Below are positions 7,965 through 15,130 of a stretch of DNA of 31,862 bases, one piece after another (positions within the stretch are counted from its first letter, which is position 1; every line of letters starts with the position of its first letter). The translations under genes were made by a program, and so were the position numbers. The stretch is from an uncultured Slackia sp. (GTDB lineage: Bacteria > Actinomycetota > Coriobacteriia > Coriobacteriales > Eggerthellaceae). Under the pieces are notes generated by a model. It worked only from the letters and a program-made list of their open reading frames with translations, was not told where the DNA came from and did no database searches. Location of the stretch: NCBI GenBank assembly GCA_934661005.1, contig CAKUIK010000027.1, positions 1-31,862 on the forward strand, in the 5' to 3' direction.

Positions 7965-8690
7965 CTATTCAATGCCAAGCGCTTCTTTCTGGGCAGCCAG
8001 CAGCACCTTGATGCCCTCTTCGGCCATGTCCAAGAACTCATTCAGGCGATCGCGCGAGAAACTCACCTGCTCGCCGGTACCCTGGATCTCGACGATCTCG
8101 CCCTTCGCGTTCATCACGACGTTCATGTCGATTTCGGCGTTCGAGTCTTCCTCGTAATCGAGGTCGAGCATGAGACGGCCCTCAACCAGACCAACGCTCA
8201 CCGCGGCAACCTGGCCAAACAGAGGGTTCGTCTTAATGCGGCCCGCGGTCTTCCACATCTCGAACGCATCGTAAGCGGCGACCCACGCGCCCGTGATGGC
8301 GGCCGTGCGCGTGCCGCCGTCGGCCTGCAGCACGTCACAGTCGATGGTCATGGTCACTTCGCCGCCCATGGCGTTCAGGTCGCACACATTGCGCAGGCTG
8401 CGACCAATGAGGCGCTCGATTTCCATGCTGCGACCATTGCGTCCGTTCGTTTCGCGGCGCGTGCGCTTATTGCCCGCAGCAGGAAGCATGGCGTACTCAG
8501 CCGTAAGCCAACCCTTGCCCGAGCCTTTGCGCCAGCCCGGCGCACGGTCTTCGATGGTCGCGGTGCACAGCACGCGCGTGTCGCCGAATTCGGCAAGGCA
8601 GCTGCCGTTGGCGTTCTTCATAACGCCGCGCGTGAGCTTCACGTCGCGCATGGCGCGATCGTCGCGATCGTTTGCCCTGTTTGCAAGCAT
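7965..8690 (-). CDS. rph: Ribonuclease PH
   Basis: The 241-residue 3'-5' phosphorolytic exoribonuclease trims tRNA precursors. Visible family features include the N-terminal R-x-V-K-L-T-R-G segment, the RTRRETNGRNGRSMEIERLI block with the phosphate-contacting arginines, IGRSLRN, the TIDCDVLQADGGTRTAAITG signature and a conserved LDLDYEEDSNAEIDMNVV acidic site. The enzyme works as a hexamer. The ATG at 8690 follows a strong AGGAGG site. The tRNAs in this window encode their own CCA, so RPH would act on tails beyond it. A hairpin with a T-run separates it from murI, so it may be partly uncoupled from that gene. Confidence 0.95.
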   Translation of the reverse strand: MLANRANDRDDRAMRDVKLTRGVMKNANGSCLAEFGDTRVLCTATIEDRAPGWRKGSGKGWLTAEYAMLPAAGNKRTRRETNGRNGRSMEIERLIGRSLRNVCDLNAMGGEVTMTIDCDVLQADGGTRTAAITGAWVAAYDAFEMWKTAGRIKTNPLFGQVAAVSVGLVEGRLMLDLDYEEDSNAEIDMNVVMNAKGEIVEIQGTGEQVSFSRDRLNEFLDMAEEGIKVLLAAQKEALGIE

Positions 8691-8728
8691 GGTTTCCTCC
8701 TATCAAGCGGGCGAGCCCGCATACATAC

Positions 8729-8755
8729 AGAAAAGGCCGACGCGATGTCGGCCTT
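8729..8755 (-). terminator. Terminator or attenuator between murI and rph
   Basis: On the minus strand AAGGCCGAC (8755-8747) pairs with GTCGGCCTT (8741-8733), followed by TTC. It begins 5 nt after the murI stop. A second palindrome (GCGGGCTCGCCCGC, 8720-8707) lies between it and the rph ribosome site. Confidence 0.7.
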
Positions 8756-8759
8756 CAGA

Positions 8760-9659
8760 TTATAAGCGAGAAAGATCGATATGGGTCGGACGCTCGATGG
8801 GTTCGCTGAACACGCGAGACCCGAATGATTGGAATTCGTCCAAATTCGGCGCAGAGGTAAAGAACTCATGCTTCGCGATGTTGCCCTCATGCGCAAGCTC
8901 GCCGCGCATGCTCAGCGTTTCGCGAACCTCTTTCGCCATTTCCTCGGCGGAGGAAACGAGCAGCACGTTATGGCCGATAACGCCGCCGATAAGCGCCTTG
9001 AGCATGGGGTAATGCGTGCAACCGAGCACGAGCGTGTCGATTTCGCAGCGGCGCAGCGGCTCAAGATAGTCGCGGGCGATTTCCTGGAACGCAGGGCGAA
9101 TATAGACCTTGCTCGCGAGGCTCGTGAGGTCTTCGATGGGGCCTCTCGACATGCGAATCCCCTGCTCAACGATGTCGACGAATTTCGGCGTGGCCGTGGA
9201 GAACACGGTGATGCCCGCATCGATGTTGCGAATAGCCTGCGGATAGCAGCCCGATTCGACCGTGCCCTTCGTGGCGATGACGCCCACGCGACGGTTCTTC
9301 GTCGCACGCGCGGCGGCGCGGGCACCGGGAATAACGGCGCCAATCACTGGAACGCTGAAGCGTTGCTGCGCATGCTCAAGGCCAGCGGCGGTCGCGGTGT
9401 TGCATGCGATGACGAGCAACTTCACCTTGCGGCCCACGAGCCACGTGCAAATCTGCTGCACGAAGCCGTCGACCTCTTCCTGGCTGCGGGGGCCGTAAGG
9501 ACAGCGCGCCGTGTCGCCGAAATACACGAGAGATTCCTCGGGCAGCGCCTTGGCTATTTCGCGCGCCACCGTAAGGCCGCCGAAACCCGAATCGAAGATG
9601 CCGATAGGGGCGTCATTAAACGGTCTGTTTGATAGTACCCTGTCAGAAGAAACGGTCAT
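8760..9659 (-). CDS. murI: Glutamate racemase
   Basis: The 299-residue cytoplasmic enzyme supplies D-glutamate for peptidoglycan. Both catalytic cysteines are present: Cys86 in the ACNTAT motif and Cys214 in GCTHYP, with His216. The N-terminal IFDSGFGGLTV carries the conserved Asp-Ser, and YFGDTARCPYGPRS is the usual substrate-binding segment. The protein is slightly longer than the usual 260-280 residues, owing to about 15 extra N-terminal residues before the family start; the ATG at 9659 has an AGAGGA ribosome site. It heads the murI-rph-rdgB cluster, an arrangement also known from other actinobacteria. Confidence 0.95.
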   Translation of the reverse strand: MTVSSDRVLSNRPFNDAPIGIFDSGFGGLTVAREIAKALPEESLVYFGDTARCPYGPRSQEEVDGFVQQICTWLVGRKVKLLVIACNTATAAGLEHAQQRFSVPVIGAVIPGARAAARATKNRRVGVIATKGTVESGCYPQAIRNIDAGITVFSTATPKFVDIVEQGIRMSRGPIEDLTSLASKVYIRPAFQEIARDYLEPLRRCEIDTLVLGCTHYPMLKALIGGVIGHNVLLVSSAEEMAKEVRETLSMRGELAHEGNIAKHEFFTSAPNLDEFQSFGSRVFSEPIERPTHIDLSRL

Positions 9660-9738
9660 GCGTCCTCTTTTTAGCCCATGCCCGGTTTTTTGACCCGGAC
9701 TGAATAATGTCGCTCGTTACCAAGCGATTGCCATGTTC

Positions 9739-9766
9739 ATGATAAAGCCTATCGCATGAAGCGCAA
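9739..9766 (-). promoter_or_regulatory. Candidate murI promoter
   Basis: On the minus strand TTGCGC (9766-9761), 16 nt, TATCAT (9744-9739). Initiation would be about 70 nt before the murI ATG. Confidence 0.45.
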
Positions 9767-9918
9767 AGCACACCCCGAAGACTTACGTCGTAAGAAGGCG
9801 CCGTGGCGCGGCAACGCGCCGATTCAACGCAAAGGAAACGCGCACAAAACCGCAAAAGCGCACGTCAGAGGCGTTGCGGCAACTGCATTCCAAAACGCGC
9901 GCCCCTCGCAGGCGACCA

Positions 9919-9947
9919 CAAAAAACGCCGCTCAAAAGAACGGCGTT
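9919..9947 (-). terminator. Terminator of the tmRNA gene
   Basis: On the minus strand AACGCCG (9947-9941) pairs with CGGCGTT (9930-9924), followed by TTTTTG. It starts 10 nt past the tmRNA CCA end. Confidence 0.85.
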
Positions 9948-9956
9948 ACAAGGTTT

Positions 9957-10325
9957 TGGTGGAGGCGCGGAGAATCGAACTCCGGTCCATACTACGTTCT
10001 TGCTCAGGCTCTACAAGCTTATTTCGCGATCAAATTTCGGAAGATGTCGGTTCGCGAACCAACGTCGATCTTCCTAGCCCGTTCTTTCTTTTCCAAAGCC
10101 ATACAGACTACGTGCTTTGAAGCAGTCCCCTGAAATGACGTCGCGCTCGAGTCGGGGACAACCCGAGGTTGACGTGCCAGGTGCTATTAAGCAGCCATGG
10201 CGAGCGCAGGAGCGCTCTGATAAGATTTTTTGCCAATTAACTTGACTTTACCCCTGTTTAACGTGGCGAGGAGACCACGACCTGCTCCTCAGTTCAAACG
10301 TACCATGTCGAAACCAGTCGCCCCC
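9957..10325 (-). ncRNA. ssrA: Transfer-messenger RNA (tmRNA)
   Basis: On the minus strand the gene begins with the near-universal tmRNA 5' end GGGGGCGACTGGTTTCGACA (10325) and ends with a T-arm and acceptor (GGAGTTCGATTCTCCGCGCC, then TCCACCA) at 9957. The total is 369 nt, a usual length for one-piece tmRNA. The reading frame resumes at GGC (10234) and encodes the 15-residue tag GKKSYQSAPALAMAA, then TAA-TAG (10189-10184). The tag ends in the non-polar residues expected for ClpXP and related proteases. With SmpB, tmRNA frees stalled ribosomes and tags the nascent chain. It has its own promoter and terminator and lies two genes from smpB. Confidence 0.97.
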
Positions 10326-10415
10326 AAATGCGCGCCGCGCAGGCGCCGAGGGTGCTGTCCACCATGCGATATGCTTTTGTCAAGCACCATGCCGGGTTGC
10401 CCCAGCGGAAAACCT

Positions 10416-10443
10416 ATTGTATCGAGGCGGCGGCCAATGTCAA
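10416..10443 (-). promoter_or_regulatory. ssrA promoter
   Basis: On the minus strand a perfect TTGACA (10443-10438), 16 nt, TACAAT (10421-10416). Initiation near 10408 would give a pre-tmRNA with about 80 nt of 5' leader to be removed by RNase P. A second TTGACA (10383-10378) lies downstream without a good -10. Confidence 0.7.
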
Positions 10444-10465
10444 ATGCCGACACGCTCCTGAAACT

Positions 10466-11170
10466 TTATTTCAACAGTTCCTTGAGATTCATGCCGCCCG
10501 TGATGTCGTCGAGGGCCTCTTTCAAATCGCGCGCCGCGAGCGCGGTCTCGCGTGCAAGCTCCACGCCGCCCTTGGCCGCATTCTTCACGTCGCCCTGCGT
10601 AACGCCCTTGAAGAGAACCTTATCGTCCTCATCTTCCTCTTCGGCCGGGCACCAGTCGTAATGCTCGCAGTTATCGCAGTCGCCGTCGCAGCCGTCTTCG
10701 TAATACGCCTCGGCGGCAGCCTTCGCGGCGCGCTCCTCGTCGGTGAGCTCGACGTCGTCCGCCTCGGGCTCATTGGTCTCGTCGACTTCTTCGGCATCGA
10801 CACCCTCGACGCCCTCGGCCTCTGCGTCCTCAGCAGCCTCGTCGGCAGCCGCAGCGGCCTCTTCTTCAGCAGGCGCCTCGTCTTCGAACACGCCGTCGAA
10901 ATCGTCGGGGCACCAGTCGTAGTACTCGCACGTCTCGCACTCGCCGTCGCAGCTCGCTTTGTAGTATTCCTTCCACTTTTCAGTCATGAGCGCGTTGTAT
11001 TTCTCCTGCAACTCATCGTATTCAGCGTCGGAATGCTGCGGCGCTGCCGGCTCGGCCTGCTTGTCGTCTTTATCCTTCTTCGATTTCTCGTCTTCGGGCA
11101 TGACGATCTGCCTTGCGGCGTTTTTCGCCACGCGGCCGCCCAAGCGAGTTGCTTTCCTGAAAATTCCCAT
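10466..11170 (-). CDS. Acidic protein of unknown function with duplicated four-cysteine motif
   Basis: I do not recognise this 234-residue protein. It has a short basic N-terminus (MGIFRKATRLGGRVAKNAAR), then is strongly acidic. A duplicated unit stands out: YYKASCDGECETCEYYDWCP (Cys 74, 78, 81, 87) and YYEDGCDGDCDNCEHYDWCP (Cys 161, 165, 168, 174). Both follow C-x3-C-x2-C-x5-C with an invariant YDWCP end. They are separated by an Ala/Glu-rich, probably disordered linker. The four cysteines suggest a bound Zn or Fe-S site, which is unproven. The C-terminus (about 190-234) is predicted helical. No signal peptide or membrane segment is seen. The ATG (11170) lies 41 nt past smpB, so it is probably in the smpB transcript, and ssrA follows directly. 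That position hints at, but does not show, a link to ribosome rescue. Confidence 0.8.
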   Translation of the reverse strand: MGIFRKATRLGGRVAKNAARQIVMPEDEKSKKDKDDKQAEPAAPQHSDAEYDELQEKYNALMTEKWKEYYKASCDGECETCEYYDWCPDDFDGVFEDEAPAEEEAAAAADEAAEDAEAEGVEGVDAEEVDETNEPEADDVELTDEERAAKAAAEAYYEDGCDGDCDNCEHYDWCPAEEEDEDDKVLFKGVTQGDVKNAAKGGVELARETALAARDLKEALDDITGGMNLKELLK

Positions 11171-11211
11171 GTATGAACCCCCTGTTCAAGCCCCGCAGGG
11201 CACCTTGCCGA

Positions 11212-11676
11212 TTAACGAGAACGCATCTTCAATGCGCGAGCGATTTCACGCTTGGAATCGCGCTCCGCCATCGCCTGGCGCTTATCGTGCAGCTTCTTGC
11301 CGCGAGCAAGCGCGATTTCAAGCTTTACCAAGCCATTTGTCGAGAAATAAATTCCAAGAGGAACAATCGCCAGGCCCGCCTCGCGCGTTTTCTGCTCCAA
11401 ATAGCGAATCTGTTTGCGATGAAGCAGCAGCTTGCGCTTGCGGTCGGGGTCGGGATTGTTCAAATTGCCATGCGAATACGGCGAGATGTGCAGCCCGTTA
11501 AGCCACGCCTCGCCCTTGCGAATGAGCACAAAGCAATCGGTGAGCTGGCAGTTGTTCTCGCGCAGCGAGCACACCTCGGTACCGGTGAGCGCAATGCCCG
11601 CCTCAAACGTTTCAATTATTTCGTAATCGTGGAAAGCCTTGCGGTTTTTCGCGATTTGCTTTTTTTCGCGCGCCAC
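11212..11676 (-). CDS. smpB: SsrA-binding protein SmpB
   Basis: The 154-residue protein binds the tRNA-like domain of tmRNA and delivers it to stalled ribosomes. Conserved segments include KNRKAFHDYEI, EAGIALTGTEVCSLREN, the WLNGLHISPYSHGN core, RKRKLLLHRKQI and the basic C-terminal tail (ARGKKLHDKRQAMAERDSKR) that enters the empty mRNA channel. The start is GTG at 11676 behind an AGAGGTGG ribosome site. It lies downstream of rnr and the SNF2 gene and just upstream of the unknown Cys protein and ssrA. RNase R, SmpB and tmRNA clustering is a known arrangement: RNase R degrades the defective mRNA. Confidence 0.96.
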   Translation of the reverse strand: MAREKKQIAKNRKAFHDYEIIETFEAGIALTGTEVCSLRENNCQLTDCFVLIRKGEAWLNGLHISPYSHGNLNNPDPDRKRKLLLHRKQIRYLEQKTREAGLAIVPLGIYFSTNGLVKLEIALARGKKLHDKRQAMAERDSKREIARALKMRSR

Positions 11677-11729
11677 GCGCCACCTCTCATTCGTGCTTCA
11701 TGCCGCCGAAGAACGCGGCGGCTCGCGAC

Positions 11730-11735
11730 ATTATA
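11730..11735 (-). promoter_or_regulatory. smpB -10 element with leader hairpin
   Basis: A perfect TATAAT on the minus strand, about 55 nt before the smpB GTG. The -35 region is poor. The transcript would begin with a 7-bp hairpin (GCCGCCG/CGGCGGC, 11722-11702) before the ribosome site. Confidence 0.55.
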
Positions 11736-11785
11736 CCGTTCGCCGCGCTCGTATGGTGTCATGCAGATTAAGGAAACACCTCGCT

Positions 11786-14700
11786 CTACCCCTGTAGCAG
11801 CTCGTAGAGGTCGTCGGCATCGAGCGATGCGAGCGAAATTCCGCCCGCGCCCACAACTTGGTCGGCCAACTCGCTCTTCGTTTGCTGCAAACGCACGATA
11901 CGTTCCTCAATCGTGTTTTTCGCCACCACTTTCTCGACGCTCACGACGCGCGTTTGGCCGATGCGATGCGCGCGGTCGGTCGCCTGGCTTTGCGCCGCGG
12001 CGTTCCACCACGGGTCGGCGTGAATCACGACCGACGCGCCCGTAAGGTTCAAGCCCGTACCGCCCGCCTTCAACGATACGAGGAATGCCGGCGTGTCGTC
12101 TTCGTTGAACGCGTCGACGAGACGCACGCGCTCTTTCTTCGGCGTGGAGCCCGTTATGGAATAGTGCGCGATGCCCGCATTGCGCAACCGTTCGGAAATA
12201 AGCTCCAAAAAGCTCGTGAATTGCGAGAACACGAGCGTCTTTTCCCCGCCTTCGACGGCCGACGAGACCAAATCGACAATCGCGTCGAGCTTGGCAGAAG
12301 GCCCACGGTAGTCTTCATACACCAAACGCGGATCGCAGCACAACTGGCGTAAACGCGTGATTTCGGCGAGCACCTCGACGGTAGACACGGGCTTTCCCGC
12401 GGCTCGGGCCGCTTCGCGCTCTTTGCGGAAGATGCGCTGCGCGGTGAGCTCCTCGCGAAGATGCTGCTCGTGCGCGTCGTAGAGCCTCCTCTGCTCACCA
12501 TCCATATTCGCGTACACCACCGACTCGAGCTTGTCGGGCAAATCGGTGAGCACGTCGGCCTTCAGGCGGCGCAGCATGAAAGGACCAACAATCGCCTGCA
12601 AGCGGCGCGCAACGGCATCGTCCCCGCCCACAATGGGTGATTCGAAACGCTCGCGGAAGCGCGCATACGGCCCAAGCAGGCCGGGCATCAGGAAATCGAA
12701 AATGCTCCAAAGCTCCGAAAGACGGTTTTCCATGGGCGTGCCCGTGAGCGCGAACCTATGATCGGCCTTGAGGCTTTTCACCGCACGCGTCGTGAGCGCG
12801 GCGGGATTTTTGATGTATTGCGCCTCGTCGAGCGCGCAAATGGAAATATGGCGCTTCGACCAGTCGTCGGCATCGATGCGAAGCAGGTCATATGACGTAA
12901 CCAGCACATCGATGCGGCTGCGGCCCTCGAATGCCTCGCGGCGCGCGGCACGGCGCTCTTGGGCGCCGCCCGCCACGGCCACCACGGAAAGCTCGGGCGC
13001 GAATCGCTCGAACTCGGCGGTCCAGTTATACACAAGCGAAGCCGGGCACACGATGAGGCTCGGGTGCGGTTGCCGCTCGCCATGGCGCGCCAAAAGAAGC
13101 GAGATGAGCTGCAGCGATTTGCCCAAGCCCATCTCGTCGGCCAACACGCCGCCGAAATCGGCGTCGCAGCGCGCCGAAAGCCAACGGAAACCCGACTCCT
13201 GGTAGGGTCGCAGCACGCCCGCAAGCGCAGACGGCACGGCATAGTCGGCCTCATTCACGGCCTTGAAATGCTCGATGTATTGTTCGAAGCTCCGATCGCG
13301 CTCAAGGTTCGCTTCCTCATTCAAATAGAACGCGCGATACGCCGGCAAAAACGCGTGACCGCTCGCAAGCTCGCGCGCGGTAAGCCCCAAATCGCCCGCC
13401 AGACGGTCGAGCTGCGAGAGGTCGGCTTCCTTCAAGTCGATGAACGCGCCCGAGCGCAGGCGATGGTAGCGCTTGCGGCGGCGATAGCTCGAAAGCAGCG
13501 CCGAAAGCTCCGATGCCGGCAAATCGCCCGCATCGACCACGAGATTGATGAGGTTGCCCGAAAGCGACACGCCCATGGTGACGCGCGGTTTCACGTCACG
13601 AATAAGGCGATCGAACGCCGGCGTGGTAAACACCGTGCCCGCCTCGCGGAATTCCACGAGTCCGCCGAAAAGCAACGCGCCCACGGCATCTCCGTCGGAC
13701 AGCGCAAGCGATGCGCCCGCACCGAAATAGCGCGCGGCAAGCGAGCGCGCCTTGGCTTCGCGCTTCACATCTCGAATGGGAAGCGGCATGCCCTCAGGCT
13801 CGGGGCGATCGGTGAGCTCACCCACCAAATCGTAGCGAATCGCACCGTAGACGGCCTGGGCGCGCATGGTCACGCTCGTTTTGTCCTTGTCGAAAAAGAA
13901 CTCGAGCGAGCACGTAACCGGGCGGTATTTGTCGATATCGGCAGGCAACTCGACGCGCAGGCGCTTCTCAATCGCGGGCAGCGCCGTCGCGCAGAAAAGC
14001 GGCATATCGCGCTCGGCCACAAACGGGCGGCTTTCCTCGCTTCCGTACACGCCCCGCAGGAAATCGGCGCACTTCATGAAATCGCTCGAACATCGATAGA
14101 ATTCGCCGCCCCCGAGCCACACGAAAAGGCTGGACGCGCGGCCCGCAATCCAAATACGACTACCGCGTTCGACGGTGAACCCGCCGCGCGACGAAGCTCT
14201 CACGGCAAGCGAGATTTCGGGATCGGCGTCAACCACGCGCACCCGTGCCACGCTTGGAGCAATGCCGTCGGCGCCCTTGATGGAAAACGCTTCGCCCTCA
14301 AGCAGAGAAAGGATGTCGACCATATCGCCCTCGGAAAGGGACATGGTGCGACCCACGCTCGGCGCCGCATATCGCCACGATGCCAGCGGCGCGCTGCGGC
14401 GTTGGGCGTCAACGATTCCAGCGACGAGTTGGGCTATTGCGCGGCCTCGCTGCGTGAAGCGCGAGGGCACGTGGGTGAAAGCGAGCTTCTTTCCGTATTC
14501 GAAATAAGCGCCTTCTTCTAGGCGACGACAGAAATCAGAGATGTTCTTTACGATGTACGACGCGTCATCGGTCGCCACGCGCAACCCCATGGACCACTCT
14601 CCATATTCCACGGTGAAATCGCACAGCACGTCAACGCTGCCTTCAGGGGTGTCGTCGCGCTCGAGACGCTCGGCGCGCTCCATGAACGCCGCAATGCAGT

Positions 14701-15049
14701 CGGAAGAGGCGGCGGAACGATCGCGACGAAAGCCCACGTAGCTATCGGGGCGAGCCGCATAATCAAACGCGAGGGCCACGGCATGCTTGCACATGCCGTC
14801 GTATTGGAATGCCGCGGGGCAGGTGCAGGAATAGTCCTCAACGAAATCGGCGCCTTCGTTGAGCTGCACCATCACGCGATACCCCTCGGTAGCGCTCGTC
14901 TGAGAGGCCACGACCGCGTTGACGATGGTCGACTCGCCGTCGTAGCGCACGCGGCGGTCGTACACCGAGCGGCCGCCTGCGGCGATCGAGCGCCCACGAT
15001 GCAAAACGCGCGGCGCGCACATAGGTGAAAGCGTTTCCTCAGAAAGCAC
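11786..15049 (-). CDS. SWIM zinc finger + SNF2-family helicase/ATPase
   Basis: The protein has about 1,087 residues from the GTG at 15049. An N-terminal SWIM zinc finger is seen as C-x-C-x9-C-x-H (SCTCPAAFQYDGMCKH, Cys 75/77/87, His 89). A bacterial SNF2-associated region of some 500 residues follows. Then comes the helicase core: Walker A in LADEMGLGKSLQLISLLLAR (about 635-655), DEAQYIKNP (motif II), ALTGTPMENRLSELWSIFDF (motif III), and a C-terminal helicase half with LVFSQFTSFLELISERL, FLVSLKAGGTGLNLT and ATDRAHRIGQ (motif VI). Such RapA/HepA-like Swi2/Snf2 proteins translocate on duplex DNA and may remodel transcription or repair complexes; the substrate is unknown. The frame is open to a TTG at 15097, but the GTG has an AAGGGG site 5 nt upstream and the candidate TATACT -10 lies between the two starts. 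Confidence 0.9.
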   Translation of the reverse strand: MLSEETLSPMCAPRVLHRGRSIAAGGRSVYDRRVRYDGESTIVNAVVASQTSATEGYRVMVQLNEGADFVEDYSCTCPAAFQYDGMCKHAVALAFDYAARPDSYVGFRRDRSAASSDCIAAFMERAERLERDDTPEGSVDVLCDFTVEYGEWSMGLRVATDDASYIVKNISDFCRRLEEGAYFEYGKKLAFTHVPSRFTQRGRAIAQLVAGIVDAQRRSAPLASWRYAAPSVGRTMSLSEGDMVDILSLLEGEAFSIKGADGIAPSVARVRVVDADPEISLAVRASSRGGFTVERGSRIWIAGRASSLFVWLGGGEFYRCSSDFMKCADFLRGVYGSEESRPFVAERDMPLFCATALPAIEKRLRVELPADIDKYRPVTCSLEFFFDKDKTSVTMRAQAVYGAIRYDLVGELTDRPEPEGMPLPIRDVKREAKARSLAARYFGAGASLALSDGDAVGALLFGGLVEFREAGTVFTTPAFDRLIRDVKPRVTMGVSLSGNLINLVVDAGDLPASELSALLSSYRRRKRYHRLRSGAFIDLKEADLSQLDRLAGDLGLTARELASGHAFLPAYRAFYLNEEANLERDRSFEQYIEHFKAVNEADYAVPSALAGVLRPYQESGFRWLSARCDADFGGVLADEMGLGKSLQLISLLLARHGERQPHPSLIVCPASLVYNWTAEFERFAPELSVVAVAGGAQERRAARREAFEGRSRIDVLVTSYDLLRIDADDWSKRHISICALDEAQYIKNPAALTTRAVKSLKADHRFALTGTPMENRLSELWSIFDFLMPGLLGPYARFRERFESPIVGGDDAVARRLQAIVGPFMLRRLKADVLTDLPDKLESVVYANMDGEQRRLYDAHEQHLREELTAQRIFRKEREAARAAGKPVSTVEVLAEITRLRQLCCDPRLVYEDYRGPSAKLDAIVDLVSSAVEGGEKTLVFSQFTSFLELISERLRNAGIAHYSITGSTPKKERVRLVDAFNEDDTPAFLVSLKAGGTGLNLTGASVVIHADPWWNAAAQSQATDRAHRIGQTRVVSVEKVVAKNTIEERIVRLQQTKSELADQVVGAGGISLASLDADDLYELLQG

Positions 15050-15082
15050 GATGGCCCCTTCCCCACGATATTGCGAACCTCG

Positions 15083-15088
15083 AGTATA
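15083..15088 (-). promoter_or_regulatory. Candidate -10 element for the SNF2 gene
   Basis: TATACT on the minus strand just after the rnr stop. Initiation about 7 nt later would leave a short leader before the GTG at 15049 and would exclude the upstream TTG. The -35 is weak. Confidence 0.4.
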
Positions 15089-15130
15089 CCGCGCCAACGC
15101 GAAGAGAAAAGACGCGCCAGAAACAGTGCA

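Noticed and set aside
15049..15097. TTG at 15097 as start of the SNF2 gene
   Set aside because: A TATACT -10 lies inside those extra codons and the GTG at 15049 has a much better ribosome site.
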